Notes: generated by a model not told the origin, from the letters alone. Shown: positions 46,271 through 57,349, numbered from the stretch's first letter. The stretch: 64,000 nt of DNA from Prochlorococcus sp. AG-347-E23 (GCA_003281685.1 QCBH01000001.1:124001-188000), one strand, 5' to 3'. Numbers and translations: made by a program.

Positions 46271-47140
46271 ATGCTTTGCATTTCTGTAGAGGAATTTTTA
46301 TTTTGGAAAAAAAAGCAACTTTCTAAGGGAGGAGATCAACAATCTCTTGCTGTTTTAATTGATTGTGTAGGTGGTATTACTACTAGGGATCTAAACTTGA
46401 TAGGTTTTAATCCTAGAGGAAATTTATATTTAAAAAAAAACTTAGAATTTTTAGAATCTCTTTGGGACGATCATTTACAAAAATCTTGCCCAATTCAATA
46501 CCTTTGTGGAATAACTTTTTGGAGAGAATTAAAATTAAAAGTTTCCAACAAAGTACTGATTCCTAGGCCAGAAACAGAGCTTATAGTAGATATTGTCTCC
46601 AATATATATCCAAACAATTTAGAAAAATTATTTTTTGCTGAATTAGGAACTGGATCAGGCGCTATTAGTATCGCTTTGGCATTGGGTTATCCATTGAGCG
46701 TCGGAGTAGCAACTGATATAGATCAAGATGCATTAGAAATAGCTACTAACAATTATATAAATTCTTCTAAACAATCAAATTTGAAATTTTATTGTGGAAA
46801 TTGGTGGTCACCTCTTGAAAGTTTTAAAGGAAAATTTGACCTTGCTATTTCAAATCCGCCATATATTCCTAGAGATACTTATGAAAAATTACCCAAAGAA
46901 GTTAAAGATTTCGAACCTAAGATTGCTTTATTTGGCGGTGAAGATGGTTTAAGACATATTAGGGAAATAATACAAAAAGCACCGTTATTTTTAAAAGAGA
47001 AGGGTTGGATAGTTTTAGAGAATCATTTTGATCAAAGTGAAAAAGTAAAGCAATTACTTATTAAAAATAAATTCACATCAACAGAAATTGTGAAAGATCT
47101 TTCGGGTATTGGTAGATTTACCATTGGAAGATATAAATAA
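46271..47140 (+). CDS. prmC: Peptide chain release factor N5-glutamine methyltransferase
   Basis: A 289-residue SAM-dependent methylase of the HemK/PrmC family. It modifies the GGQ glutamine of release factors. The N-terminal helical part includes PIQYLCGITFW; the SAM-binding block is FAELGTGSGAISIALAL, and NPPYIPRDTY carries the NPPY active motif. Length is standard. It starts 12 bases after psbM and is followed 20 bases on by tsaC, so the three may share a message. Old annotations as a haem enzyme are wrong. Confidence 0.94.
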   Translation: MLCISVEEFLFWKKKQLSKGGDQQSLAVLIDCVGGITTRDLNLIGFNPRGNLYLKKNLEFLESLWDDHLQKSCPIQYLCGITFWRELKLKVSNKVLIPRPETELIVDIVSNIYPNNLEKLFFAELGTGSGAISIALALGYPLSVGVATDIDQDALEIATNNYINSSKQSNLKFYCGNWWSPLESFKGKFDLAISNPPYIPRDTYEKLPKEVKDFEPKIALFGGEDGLRHIREIIQKAPLFLKEKGWIVLENHFDQSEKVKQLLIKNKFTSTEIVKDLSGIGRFTIGRYK

Positions 47141-47160
47141 ATTAAAAGTTCATAATCCAA

Positions 47161-47742
47161 ATGAATTTAGTAGACTGCAAAAATGCCTTGAAGACTCTTA
47201 AAAGTGGTCTCCCTATCATTTTTTCAACTGATACATTACCTGCAATTGGATGCTTGCCAAAATTTTCAAATATTATTTATGAGTTTAAAAAAAGAGATAG
47301 AGATAAACCCTTAATTCTTATGGGATCAGAACAAAAACAATTGATAGACTATGTCCACGAATCAGCTAGAGGAGACTACGAAAATATAGCTTCAAAATAT
47401 TGGCCTGGAGCTCTTACAATAGTTATCCCTGCTTCAGAAAAGCAGACTACAATTCTCACAAGCAATGATCATACTCTTGGTTTAAGGATTCCAAATTCAT
47501 ATATGGCTCAATCTCTCATGAAAGTAACAGGTCCATTGTTAACTTCAAGTGCAAATATTTCAGGTTTTAAAGGATCAATTACAGTTGATGGTATTGCTTC
47601 AGACTTCCCTTCTGTAAAAATTTTGGGTCCTATCCCTTGGGTAAAAAGTAGTGGAAAAGCTAGCACAATCATATCTTGGAATAAAAGTGGAGATTGGAGA
47701 CTGATTAGAGAAGGACAAGTATTAGTAAGGGAATTGTATTAA
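47161..47742 (+). CDS. tsaC: TsaC/Sua5/YrdC-type threonylcarbamoyladenylate synthase
   Basis: A 193-residue member of the family that makes threonylcarbamoyl-AMP for t6A37 of ANN-decoding tRNAs. The nucleotide site includes SGLPIIFSTDTLPAIGC, KKRDRDKPLILM and SKYWPGALTIVIPAS, and the end LLTSSANISG is complete. The window's own tRNA-Thr (TGT), tRNA-Ile and tRNA-Met would all be t6A substrates. Its stop overlaps by one base the ATG of the 55-residue membrane peptide (TAATG), so translation is coupled. Confidence 0.9.
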   Translation: MNLVDCKNALKTLKSGLPIIFSTDTLPAIGCLPKFSNIIYEFKKRDRDKPLILMGSEQKQLIDYVHESARGDYENIASKYWPGALTIVIPASEKQTTILTSNDHTLGLRIPNSYMAQSLMKVTGPLLTSSANISGFKGSITVDGIASDFPSVKILGPIPWVKSSGKASTIISWNKSGDWRLIREGQVLVRELY

Positions 47743-47909
47743 TGTTTTTATTATTATTTTTTGTTTTATTAATTCAATTTTTTACTTACTGGATATTTGA
47801 GCCTCTTACATCTTTTTTGGGGTATGTTCTCGAAGTAAGATCGTTTCTTATTATTGCGCTAATAGGTTTAATCTTTTTGTTTTCCGCAAAGAATATTGAA
47901 CAAAATTAA
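47742..47909 (+). CDS. 55-residue hydrophobic membrane peptide, unknown
   Basis: The frame starts at ATG 47742-47744, overlapping the tsaC stop by one base, and ends at TAA 47907-47909. It encodes two hydrophobic helices, residues 1-20 (MFLLLFFVLLIQFFTYWIFE) and about 34-49 (SFLIIALIGLIFLFSA), joined by a short loop (PLTSFLGYVLEV) and a polar tail. I do not recognise the family. The TAATG junction and clean termination before tRNA-Thr support a real gene. A role in the membrane is inferred only from hydrophobicity. Confidence 0.65.
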   Translation: MFLLLFFVLLIQFFTYWIFEPLTSFLGYVLEVRSFLIIALIGLIFLFSAKNIEQN

Positions 47910-47920
47910 ATAAATCAAAA

Positions 47921-47992
47921 TGCCGGCTAACAGATTTGAACTGATGACCTTCGCTTTACAAAAGCGCTGCTCTACCGCTGAGCTAAGCCGGC
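47921..47992 (-). tRNA. tRNA-Thr (anticodon TGT)
   Basis: A 72-base cloverleaf on the minus strand. The acceptor GCCGGCT pairs with AGCCGGC, the D arm is GCTC/GAGC, the anticodon loop TTTGTAA gives TGT, and the T arm is ATCAG TTCAAAT CTGTT. There is a G-A mismatch at pair 27-43 and a T-T mismatch in the T stem. The discriminator is A, with no encoded CCA. Confidence 0.94.
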
Positions 47993-48058
47993 AATCCCTT
48001 TATCTTACAATTAGGGAGGGTTAATTATCAGTATTTTTTTAGCTTTTTTTTAAATTTA

Positions 48059-48394
48059 TTACTTTTTGATACCTTTATTAGCTTTATCAGTTTCATCAGT
48101 TTTTTTGAATTTTATTTCTCCTGAAATAGTTCTTTTGATTGGTAAATTGGCAACTAATGCAGTCATTCTGTCCTCAGTCTCTAAACTTACCGCCACCTCA
48201 TCAAAATCAATTTCAACATATTTAGCAACAACATCAAGAATTTCTTTTCTCATTTTATCTAAAAGATCAGTTGTTAAAGAACTCATATCAACTCTGTCAT
48301 GAGCAAGTACAAGTTGTAATCTTTCTCTAGCTGTATTTGCACTAGACGTTTCTCTGCCTAGTAATCTATTTATAAGATCTCTAAGAGTCATCAT
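48059..48394 (-). CDS. minE: Cell division topological specificity factor MinE
   Basis: A 111-residue MinE, which drives the MinD oscillation and keeps division at mid-cell. The N-terminal [19 protein letters not shown] holds the MinD-binding region, and the topological domain continues through [19 protein letters not shown]. The C-terminal tail is Lys-rich and longer than in E. coli. It begins one base after minD and closes the minC-minD-minE series. Confidence 0.95.
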   Translation of the reverse strand: MMTLRDLINRLLGRETSSANTARERLQLVLAHDRVDMSSLTTDLLDKMRKEILDVVAKYVEIDFDEVAVSLETEDRMTALVANLPIKRTISGEIKFKKTDETDKANKGIKK

Positions 48395-48395
48395 T

Positions 48396-49211
48396 TTAAA
48401 AAACCTTTGTTTGCATTAATCTCATGAATTTATCTTTAAGACTTTTGCCTTCTTTTTTGGGATCGATAATTGGTACATCTTTATTTGTAAGTCTTTGAGA
48501 AACATTCAAATAACATTTTTTTGCAGGAGATCTACCATCTGAAAGTGTCAGTGGCTCTCCTCTATTTGTACTTATTATTACTTGTTCATCTTCTAAAACA
48601 ATTCCTAACAAAGGCAAAGAAAGTATCCCTTGAACATCTTCGATGGATAACATTTCTTGACTTGCCATCATGTTAGGGCGAACTCTATTGATTACAAGTT
48701 GAATAGGCTCAATATCTGAAGTATTAAGTATCCCTATTACTCTATCCGCATCCCTTACTGCGGATAATTCTGGGTTAGTAACAACAATAGCTTCTTTACA
48801 GGCTGCAAGAGCATTTTTAAAGCCATCTTCTACACCAGCAGGACAATCTACTAAAACAAAATCAAAGTTCTCACTTAGTAGCTCACTAATTTTTTTCATA
48901 TCTTCGGGCTTCATCCAATCCAACATCCTTGGATCTCCAGCAGGTAGAAGAGCAAGATTAGGCTCCTTTTTATGTCTAACCAATGCTTGGTCAAGACGAC
49001 AATTCTTGTCTAGAACATCTTGAGCCGTATAAATGATGCGATTTTCTAATCCTAGAAGAAGATCTAAATTTCTTAGGCCAAAATCAGCATCTAATACAGC
49101 GGTTGTTGCTCCGCTATTAGCAAGTGCAATACCTAGGTTTGCGGTTAAAGTTGTTTTACCAACCCCTCCCTTGCCTGAACAAATTAATATTGTGCGAGTA
49201 TTTTTCCCCAC
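48396..49211 (-). CDS. minD: Septum site-determining ATPase MinD
   Basis: A 271-residue ParA-type ATPase. The deviant Walker A is [16 protein letters not shown]. The [18 protein letters not shown] block follows, and [11 protein letters not shown] is the next motif. The C-terminal amphipathic helix ([14 protein letters not shown]) serves for membrane binding. It works with MinC and MinE. Motifs and length are complete. It follows minC by 111 bases and is one base before minE. Confidence 0.97.
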   Translation of the reverse strand: MGKNTRTILICSGKGGVGKTTLTANLGIALANSGATTAVLDADFGLRNLDLLLGLENRIIYTAQDVLDKNCRLDQALVRHKKEPNLALLPAGDPRMLDWMKPEDMKKISELLSENFDFVLVDCPAGVEDGFKNALAACKEAIVVTNPELSAVRDADRVIGILNTSDIEPIQLVINRVRPNMMASQEMLSIEDVQGILSLPLLGIVLEDEQVIISTNRGEPLTLSDGRSPAKKCYLNVSQRLTNKDVPIIDPKKEGKSLKDKFMRLMQTKVF

Positions 49212-49322
49212 GTTTTTTAAGATTTTACAAATAATAAAGCCACTTGCAGAAAGTTAAATATTCTAAATATTAAGTAATTCTTAAATTTATACAGTTTGGA
49301 TTAATTTATTGCAAATTATTGA

Positions 49323-49985
49323 TTAATTTTTATTTTCGATTATGTGCGGCTTGATAATTATCGTTTGTTTATCTATAACTGCAATTTCTGGATAACAATT
49401 TTTAGGCTTATCTTTTGGTCCAATAGCTATTACATCTGCAATTCTTAACTGTAAAGGGTTTAGATAAAGTGATGCAATAGAGGCATTTTTATTCCCACTT
49501 TTCCCTGCGAATGCTATTCCTAGTAATTTGCCCCAAACGTAAATATTTTTCTTAGCGGAAACTATTGCTCCTGGATTAACGTCTCCAATAATGCATAGGT
49601 TTCCATTTGAAGATATTCTTTCACCCGATCGTAATGTTCCTTTGTGAAGGATATCGTTTTTCTTATTTGAATTGAATAATAGTAACTTATTTTTAATCTC
49701 TTGCTCTTTTATAAAAGCTGAATCTATTTTTAAAGACTTTCCACTTAGTATCGTTTCTCTATTATTTGAGAAAATGCATAAGGAAAAAATATTAATTTGG
49801 TCTAAATGATTTTTTAATTTTGACAAATGATGAGAACTTATTGACTCATTGACTACGAAAATTTTTGCTTCTAAAGGTTCCTTTATGGAAGAAAATCTTT
49901 TAAAAGTTTCATGTATATTTTTTAAATCTGACAAAGAAAAAATTTCTAAATATTTACTTTTAGTGTTTTTTAAAACGATTTCCAT
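49323..49985 (-). CDS. minC: Septum site-determining protein MinC
   Basis: A 220-residue MinC. The C-terminal half (about residues 112-212) is the beta-helix domain: TLRSGERISSNGNLCIIGDV, NPGAIVSAKKNIYVWGKLLG and ASIASLYLNPLQLRIADVIA. The N-terminal half, which inhibits FtsZ, is poorly conserved, as in other cyanobacteria. It is first of minCDE and follows the HD phosphohydrolase gene by 10 bases, so the transcript may begin upstream of that gene. Confidence 0.9.
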   Translation of the reverse strand: MEIVLKNTKSKYLEIFSLSDLKNIHETFKRFSSIKEPLEAKIFVVNESISSHHLSKLKNHLDQINIFSLCIFSNNRETILSGKSLKIDSAFIKEQEIKNKLLLFNSNKKNDILHKGTLRSGERISSNGNLCIIGDVNPGAIVSAKKNIYVWGKLLGIAFAGKSGNKNASIASLYLNPLQLRIADVIAIGPKDKPKNCYPEIAVIDKQTIIIKPHIIENKN

Positions 49986-49995
49986 TGAATTAAAT

Positions 49996-51252
49996 TTAGG
50001 AATTGTTTTTTATTAGTGAAATTTCATTTTTAATTTCAGTTTTGATGATATCTGGATAAATAATAAAAGAGCTTTCCTCGGATCTCATTAAAGTTTTTAT
50101 TAATGCAGAACTATCTTCTAATGCGCTTTGATAAGTGCCGTCCCATATTTTTAGTGCATTATTAGATTCAAAACCTGTAAAAGACCTTTCCTTAATGCCG
50201 CAAAATATTTCTGAATCATAACCATTCTTTTCACATAATTTTGAGGCAAATGCAAGGATTTTTAATCTATTCATCTTACTTAAAAAACTTATGTCTGATG
50301 CCTTCAATAAATCTCTGTCAATAAACATTTTGCATAGTGTAGAAAGTGGTTCAAAAGATTCATATTTCCATCTAATCAAATGATAATAAAAGGTTACATC
50401 ATCAATTCTTATAAAATCATCAAAATCAACATTTGAAGGTGAAAAAATCCATTTATATAGAGAATTATCTAACCAAATATTCTTTTCATGATTATTTTTT
50501 ATAGTGTGTAGTATTTTTTCAAGAATCCATGTTGATATTTCGTTTATCCTGTGATTGTAGATTGTTCTATACATCAAGTTTCTAAGTACAAGGAAATGCT
50601 CAATAGCGATCAATCCTTTCGGTTTGATTCCTATACTCCCATCAGGTGAAAAGGTAAGAGCTGAAATTATTCTCTCTAGATCTACTAAGCCATAATTAGT
50701 ACCTGTGTTGTAACTATCGCGCAAAAGATAATCGAGACGATCGCAATCTATCTCACTACTTATCAATGTTTTTAAAGGTTTTGAAAATAGTTGTTTTGAT
50801 TGAAATAATTCACTAATTTTTTTGGGTAATTCCTTGTCATACTTTTTGAGGATTGAATTTATTGGAGAATAATTTGTAACTAAGTTTTCAGACCATTGTT
50901 CGTGATCATGCTTAAATATTGTTTCACTGGTGTGGCTTAAAGGTCCATGACCTAAATCATGTAGTAGAGCTGCTCCATAAAGAACAAATTTATTTTCAGA
51001 AAATGAAGATTCACATTCAATTAATCTCTTATAAATTTTTCTAGCTATACAAAAAACACCAACTGAGTGAGTGAATCTACTCGATTCTGCACCATGAAAA
51101 AGTAATGATGCCGCACCAAGTTGTTTTATTCTCCTTAGTCTTTGAAAAGCAACTGTATCAATTAATTCCATAATCATTAATTCTTCTGGCTTTCCTGCAT
51201 CAAATACTATTTCTTTATGAATTGGGTCATGAAAAATTCTTTTAATAATCAT
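49996..51252 (-). CDS. HD-domain phosphohydrolase
   Basis: About 418 residues with the metal-binding HD pattern. HSVGVFCIARKI carries the first His, LLHDLGHGPLSHTSE the HD pair, and SSEIDCDRLDYLLRDSYNTG the last Asp. This places it with the dNTPase/SAMHD1-like HD group, members of which hydrolyse nucleotides; the exact substrate is unknown. The start is ATG at 51250-51252; a TTG eight codons upstream (51274-51276) is less likely. It lies between the processing protease and minC on one strand with short spacers. Confidence 0.85.
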   Translation of the reverse strand: MIIKRIFHDPIHKEIVFDAGKPEELMIMELIDTVAFQRLRRIKQLGAASLLFHGAESSRFTHSVGVFCIARKIYKRLIECESSFSENKFVLYGAALLHDLGHGPLSHTSETIFKHDHEQWSENLVTNYSPINSILKKYDKELPKKISELFQSKQLFSKPLKTLISSEIDCDRLDYLLRDSYNTGTNYGLVDLERIISALTFSPDGSIGIKPKGLIAIEHFLVLRNLMYRTIYNHRINEISTWILEKILHTIKNNHEKNIWLDNSLYKWIFSPSNVDFDDFIRIDDVTFYYHLIRWKYESFEPLSTLCKMFIDRDLLKASDISFLSKMNRLKILAFASKLCEKNGYDSEIFCGIKERSFTGFESNNALKIWDGTYQSALEDSSALIKTLMRSEESSFIIYPDIIKTEIKNEISLIKNNS

Positions 51253-51279
51253 ATTTTTAAGATTTTTTATCTTCAATCT

Positions 51280-52575
51280 TTAGCCATTTAAAGATTGAAT
51301 TTCTTCATTCTTTAATTCAATTGTTTGAACTGAAACTTCTTCTTTTTCAAAAAGCGACCCCAGAAATAATTCTGCATTCCTCACCCATTTATCTTCAGTA
51401 CTTCCATAATCACTTGCATCTGGTAGATCAAGTAATTTGTCAGGTGTCATACCTTGGCCTTGAATATTATTCCCATTGGGGGTTAAGTAACTAGCCACTG
51501 TTATAGCAATACCACTATTTTCTCCTAAACTTTTTAGTGATTGAATTAAACCTTTCCCATAAGTTTGTTCTCCCATAAGAATTGACCTTTCATTATCTTG
51601 TAGAGAACCAGCAAGTATTTCACTAGCACTTGCAGTACCTTTATTTACTAAAGTCACCATTGGTCCATCAAAAGACGTCTCTTTTTGAGAAATAATTGCA
51701 TCTTTGATTCCATTTCTATCTTTTGTCTCGACTACAGGTTTCTCACTCAATAATGAGTCTGCAACTGCTATGCCTGAGCTTACTAGTCCGCCTGAATTAT
51801 TTCTAAGATCCAAGATCAAACCTTCAACATCTTTCTCTTTTAACTCTTGAAGTGCCTCTTCAACTTTTTTGGGTACGCTTTCGCTGAATTGAGTTATCCT
51901 TAAATATCCTATTGTGTGAGAATCGTCTCTTAATCTTTTTGTTCTAACTGGTCTGAGATCTACTGATCTCCTCTCTAGATCGACTTCCCTAATTTCTCCT
52001 GATTCCGAAGATACTTCAATTAAAACTTTTGTCCCTGATTCACCTCTTAACTTAGATGCAGTACTTGCAAGCCCTAATTTTTCTGATGGAATCCCGTCCA
52101 CTGTCTCTATCAAGTCCCCGCTTACTATTCCAGCTTCTTCGGCTGGCGAACCCCCAAGAGTAGAAATAACTTTAACTCTATTGTCATCATCTTCACCTAA
52201 TTGAAGCCCAACTCCATTAATTTCACTCCCAAAATTACTTGATTTCAGTAGTTCATAGTCTTTTGGGCGTAAAACTCGCGTGTAGGGATCGTCTAGAGGT
52301 CTTAACATGTCTTCAATTGCGGAATAAGCCTCTTCACTTGTTTCAATTTGTTTCTGTAATGTTTTTTGTCTAATTTTTTTCCATTGGATTTCATCAAATT
52401 TTTCTGGATCATAAAAACCTTCGTTTACCAAGGTCCAAGCGTCAAGTACTAATTGCCTGCTATCACTGAGAGCATCCACTCTTTCAACCAACAAAAGATT
52501 GATAGAAAAAACGATGATCATTGATGCAGTGATCACAGTTTTGAATGTTAAAAGTTTGTTAAAAGATGAATTCAT
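51280..52575 (-). CDS. C-terminal processing peptidase (S41 family)
   Basis: About 431 residues, with an N-terminal signal/anchor (ITASMIIVFSINLLLVERVDA) and a lumenal or periplasmic domain. A PDZ domain is at about 100-185 (GVGLQLGEDDDN onward). The serine/lysine dyad appears in the block NKGTASASEILAGSLQD (Ser near 320) and GEQTYGKGLIQS (Lys near 345). Relatives include CtpA, which trims the D1 C-terminus, and CtpB, which has unclear targets; which one this is cannot be decided by reading. The start is ATG at 52573-52575, 71 bases from petB on the other strand. Confidence 0.9.
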   Translation of the reverse strand: MNSSFNKLLTFKTVITASMIIVFSINLLLVERVDALSDSRQLVLDAWTLVNEGFYDPEKFDEIQWKKIRQKTLQKQIETSEEAYSAIEDMLRPLDDPYTRVLRPKDYELLKSSNFGSEINGVGLQLGEDDDNRVKVISTLGGSPAEEAGIVSGDLIETVDGIPSEKLGLASTASKLRGESGTKVLIEVSSESGEIREVDLERRSVDLRPVRTKRLRDDSHTIGYLRITQFSESVPKKVEEALQELKEKDVEGLILDLRNNSGGLVSSGIAVADSLLSEKPVVETKDRNGIKDAIISQKETSFDGPMVTLVNKGTASASEILAGSLQDNERSILMGEQTYGKGLIQSLKSLGENSGIAITVASYLTPNGNNIQGQGMTPDKLLDLPDASDYGSTEDKWVRNAELFLGSLFEKEEVSVQTIELKNEEIQSLNG

Positions 52576-52646
52576 TGGGTTAAGTGTTAACACCAAGTAT
52601 AAGAATTTTAAGTAAGCTCTTTATATCAAAGCTAATTTTTTTTTGG

Positions 52647-53303
52647 ATGGCGAATTCTTCATCTGTTTATGACTGGTTTCAAGAAAGGCTTGAAATCCAA
52701 GACATAACTGACGACGTAACTTCCAAGTACGTACCCCCTCACGTAAATATCTTTTATTGTTTAGGAGGCATAACTTTAGTATGCTTCCTAATTCAATTTG
52801 CAACAGGTTTTGCAATGACTTTTTACTATAAGCCAACAGTTACACAAGCTTATAGTTCAGTCAGTTATTTAATGACCGATGTAAGTTTTGGATGGTTAAT
52901 AAGATCTGTGCATAGATGGAGTGCATCCATGATGGTTTTGATGTTAATACTTCATGTCTTTAGGGTTTATCTTACAGGAGGCTTTAAAAGGCCAAGAGAA
53001 TTGACTTGGGTTACTGGTGTTGTAATGGCAGTCATAACTGTTGCTTTTGGAGTGACAGGATACTCTCTACCTTGGGATCAAGTAGGTTATTGGGCAGTTA
53101 AGATTGTTTCAGGTGTTCCTGCTGCAATACCAGTAATTGGCGACTTTATGGTTGAACTACTTAGAGGTGGAGAAAGTGTTGGACAATCTACTTTAACCAG
53201 ATTTTACAGTCTTCATACTTTTGTGTTGCCATGGTCATTAGCAGTTTTCATGTTGATGCACTTTTTAATGATTCGTAAACAGGGTATTTCAGGTCCTTTA
53301 TAA
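52647..53303 (+). CDS. petB: Cytochrome b6
   Basis: A 218-residue cytochrome b6 of the b6f complex, carrying two b haems and haem ci. The haem histidines are in [21 protein letters not shown] and [19 protein letters not shown]. The [21 protein letters not shown] block includes the conserved Cys35-region site that binds haem ci covalently. The start is ATG 52647 ([15 protein letters not shown]), matching homologues; a longer reading adds 21 unrelated residues. It is 33 bases upstream of petD, with which it is co-transcribed. Confidence 0.97.
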   Translation: MANSSSVYDWFQERLEIQDITDDVTSKYVPPHVNIFYCLGGITLVCFLIQFATGFAMTFYYKPTVTQAYSSVSYLMTDVSFGWLIRSVHRWSASMMVLMLILHVFRVYLTGGFKRPRELTWVTGVVMAVITVAFGVTGYSLPWDQVGYWAVKIVSGVPAAIPVIGDFMVELLRGGESVGQSTLTRFYSLHTFVLPWSLAVFMLMHFLMIRKQGISGPL

Positions 53304-53336
53304 ACCCTTATACTTAAATCATTATTAGTTCTCCAT

Positions 53337-53819
53337 ATGTCTACGTTAAAAAAACCAGATCTATCTGATCCAAAATTGAGAGCAAAGTTAGCTAAAGGCA
53401 TGGGCCATAATTATTATGGTGAACCAGCTTGGCCAAACGATTTACTATATATTTTCCCTGTAGTTATCTTAGGAACTATTGCCTGCGTAGTTGGATTAGC
53501 AGTTCTTGATCCTGCAATGTTGGGAGACAAAGCTAATCCCTTCGCAACACCCCTAGAAATACTTCCTGAATGGTACCTCTATCCAGTTTTTCAAATACTT
53601 AGGGTAGTTCCAAACAAACTTTTGGGTATCGCACTTCAAACATTAATTCCACTTGGATTAATGATTTTACCCTTTATCGAAAACGTTAATAAATTCTCTA
53701 ACCCATTTAGAAGACCAATAGCAATGTCTGTTTTCTTGTTTGGAACTTTTCTAACAATATATCTAGGCATTGGAGCATGTTTGCCAATTGATAAATCACT
53801 TACTTTAGGATTATTCTAG
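53337..53819 (+). CDS. petD: Cytochrome b6f complex subunit IV
   Basis: A 160-residue subunit with three membrane helices. [20 protein letters not shown] is the N-terminal block, and the [18 protein letters not shown] motif is the Qo-site PEWY sequence. It forms the b6f core with petB, just upstream. Length is canonical. It ends three bases before the convergent invertase gene. Confidence 0.97.
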
Positions 53820-53821
53820 GC

Positions 53822-55261
53822 TTAAATCTTAAACATATCTAAATCGTTATATTCATTTCTTAGGAAATGATTCATTAATAAAAATCCAACAATTGTCCAA
53901 GTTTGATACGTTCTTGATTGTTGTCCAACCCAAGTACCTGTGGGACCATCAAAATATTCAGCCCATTCTTGCTTAGGTAATTGATTAAGTTGACACCAAT
54001 AGGATTCCTCTATTAAAGATTTCATTTCTTCCATGAGAATCACATCATCAGAACCATACCTTTTTTGATGCAGGAGAACAGCTGCTCCAAAAAACCAAAG
54101 TAAACTTGGCCAATGACCACCATTATGGTAACTCCAAGGCCAATTTTTTGGATCCGATCCAGTTTTGTTTTGCCATTCTTCAACATCCATATGAGGATGA
54201 CAAATCCTCATGGGCATTTGAGCCATCAAATGCTGTCTGTTATGTAAAACTAATCTAAATAAAGCTCTTTGCTCTTCAGGAGGCAGTACTCCGAACATAC
54301 ATGCTAAAGAATTCCCTAGACTGTAAAATCGAAAGTCTGGCCTTCCAGTCCTAATATTTCCTATCAAGTAACCACCTCTATTCTCTAACCAATCTTGTAA
54401 CCATGAGGGAACTACTTGAGGTTGAACGTTAAATTCATTGAAGTGTTGATCATCTCCATACTGCTCAGTAGGCCTTCTTCTTAAAATTTGCATTGTTTGG
54501 CTGGTAACCCAATAATGTTTTAAAAGAAAACTTCCTAAATCCTTAACCCATTGATTTGTAAGAATAAGTCTTTGGTCTAAAAGTCTACTAACATGATCTG
54601 CTCTACTTAATTCCATTAAGTTGATACAACTTTTTAAACATCCATGAAGTAAAACTTCAACTTCTAAGGGTGCTCCCCATACATCCATAGGTCTATCAAT
54701 CATAAATGCGCAATCTGGAACAAAAAGTACTGGAGTGCCCTCAAATGTTGGATGTAGAACTAGATCTAGTAGAAGTTGAATACCTCTCTGAACACTTTGA
54801 CTCTTTCCGAAGGCATAATCGCCGCTCTTATTGACATAATACCAACATAAAATGGGCCACCATAAACTTGCATCTGCTGAAGTAATCCTCCCAATTGACC
54901 TCTGACCATAGTCGCCAATGAGTTTTCCATTTTCTTCAACGAAACTAGTAGGAAATACGCCACGTGTTTGGTAATTTGTGCTTTGCAACTCAAGACATAC
55001 ACTGAGAAACTTTTTCACGATTTCATACCGTTTTTGGGTAATGAGGTAGATCATTACAGGAACGTTGTCTCTTAAAAATATTTCTCCGTAATTTAATTTT
55101 TTATTTTTTGTTGGGTGTTCTAGTGCAGCAACGCTTCCTACTAACTCCCCTGATATCTCAACCAAAGTCTTTTCGAAGTGTTTTTTTGCATTTGTTACAA
55201 TTTTCTCTTCATCGGAACTTGGCCTTACCCTTAAATTTTTTTGACTAAATCTTTCTGCCAT
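53822..55261 (-). CDS. Neutral/alkaline invertase (GH100)
   Basis: A 479-residue cytosolic sucrose hydrolase of glycoside hydrolase family 100. Family blocks are GEIFLRDNVPVMIYLI, DYGQRSIGRITSADASLWWP, MDVWGAPLEVEVLLHG, DQHFNEFNVQPQVVPSWLQD and WPWSYHNGGHWPSLLWFF. The alpha/alpha-barrel catalytic acids are expected in the first and the ADASLWW blocks. It splits sucrose made as compatible solute or carbon store. Length and motifs are normal. No signal peptide is seen. The gene is divergent from the rRNA operon across a 600-base leader. Confidence 0.93.
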   Translation of the reverse strand: MAERFSQKNLRVRPSSDEEKIVTNAKKHFEKTLVEISGELVGSVAALEHPTKNKKLNYGEIFLRDNVPVMIYLITQKRYEIVKKFLSVCLELQSTNYQTRGVFPTSFVEENGKLIGDYGQRSIGRITSADASLWWPILCWYYVNKSGDYAFGKSQSVQRGIQLLLDLVLHPTFEGTPVLFVPDCAFMIDRPMDVWGAPLEVEVLLHGCLKSCINLMELSRADHVSRLLDQRLILTNQWVKDLGSFLLKHYWVTSQTMQILRRRPTEQYGDDQHFNEFNVQPQVVPSWLQDWLENRGGYLIGNIRTGRPDFRFYSLGNSLACMFGVLPPEEQRALFRLVLHNRQHLMAQMPMRICHPHMDVEEWQNKTGSDPKNWPWSYHNGGHWPSLLWFFGAAVLLHQKRYGSDDVILMEEMKSLIEESYWCQLNQLPKQEWAEYFDGPTGTWVGQQSRTYQTWTIVGFLLMNHFLRNEYNDLDMFKI

Positions 55262-55347
55262 TTCATTTATATCCCTTTATTTAAGCCTAGTTGTTTAAGG
55301 AGACTTTGAACAAATAAAAAATTAATAAAAAATTTTTGTATAAAAGG

Positions 55348-55377
55348 TTGCACAATTACTGTGGGATGGTTTAGTAT
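55348..55377 (+). promoter_or_regulatory. Candidate rRNA promoter
   Basis: TTGCAC (55348-55353) and TAGTAT (55372-55377) are spaced by 18 bases and lie 488 bases before 16S. It is the best sigma-70-like pair I found in the leader. Other pairs can be drawn in such A+T-rich DNA, so the call is tentative. Confidence 0.3.
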
Positions 55378-55761
55378 TTTCTTCTGGGCAGAAATATTCT
55401 TTTTGCATTATTCAAACAGTTACCCTAAATTCGATTTTTGGTAGATGAATGAATTTTCTGAAGACTTGACTTCGATCATTATTTTTAGCCAGAAGAAGGG
55501 TTTTCCCTTCAAATTGAGTTATTCACTCGTTGTTTAACTCTGCACCTAGAAAATTTAAAAACTTAGGAACTGATGCTTTTATTGCGTCAAGAATAACTAA
55601 ATTTTTTTTGTTATTTCAAGATGTATATGCAATAAAGGTGTGAGGTCCCGTCAAGAATATATAAAAATGTCATCAATCGCTAACTTTTAGCTTTGATGCA
55701 AACGGATCTGAGATCTTGGAAAGTCACTTTAGAAATATTTTTAATGTGCACTCAATGTAAT

Positions 55762-55777
55762 CCTTAAAAATTTAAGG
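55762..55777 (+). repeat. Perfect inverted repeat in the rRNA leader
   Basis: CCTTAAA and TTTAAGG separated by AA, about 88 bases before 16S. The centre is too tight for a full RNA hairpin, but pairing of five or six bases around a larger loop would work. It is followed by AGGCTGAAACC. It could be a processing or antitermination element; no known box is matched. Confidence 0.35.
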
Positions 55778-55864
55778 AGGCTGAAACCAAATACCAAAAC
55801 TAAAGTTTTTATTTGGATTAAAGCAATTCAATTTGAGTAGATTTATCTACAAAAGGATTTGAAC

Positions 55865-57349
<1,485 letters not shown>

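Larger units (their letters stand above)
55262..55864 (+). other. rRNA operon upstream and leader region
   Basis: A 603-base stretch without a credible protein gene. It separates the divergent invertase gene from 16S rRNA. It holds a candidate sigma-70-type promoter (55348-55377), one arm of the likely 16S processing stem (GGTGTGA, 55637-55643), and a perfect CCTTAAA/TTTAAGG repeat (55762-55777). The rest is A+T-rich without clear structure, and the only plus-strand frame of note codes for 30 unconvincing residues. Confidence 0.6.

Noticed and set aside
55445..55537. A 30-residue plus-strand reading frame in the rRNA leader
   Set aside because: Short, no recognisable motif, lies between the promoter candidate and 16S where transcripts are not translated.
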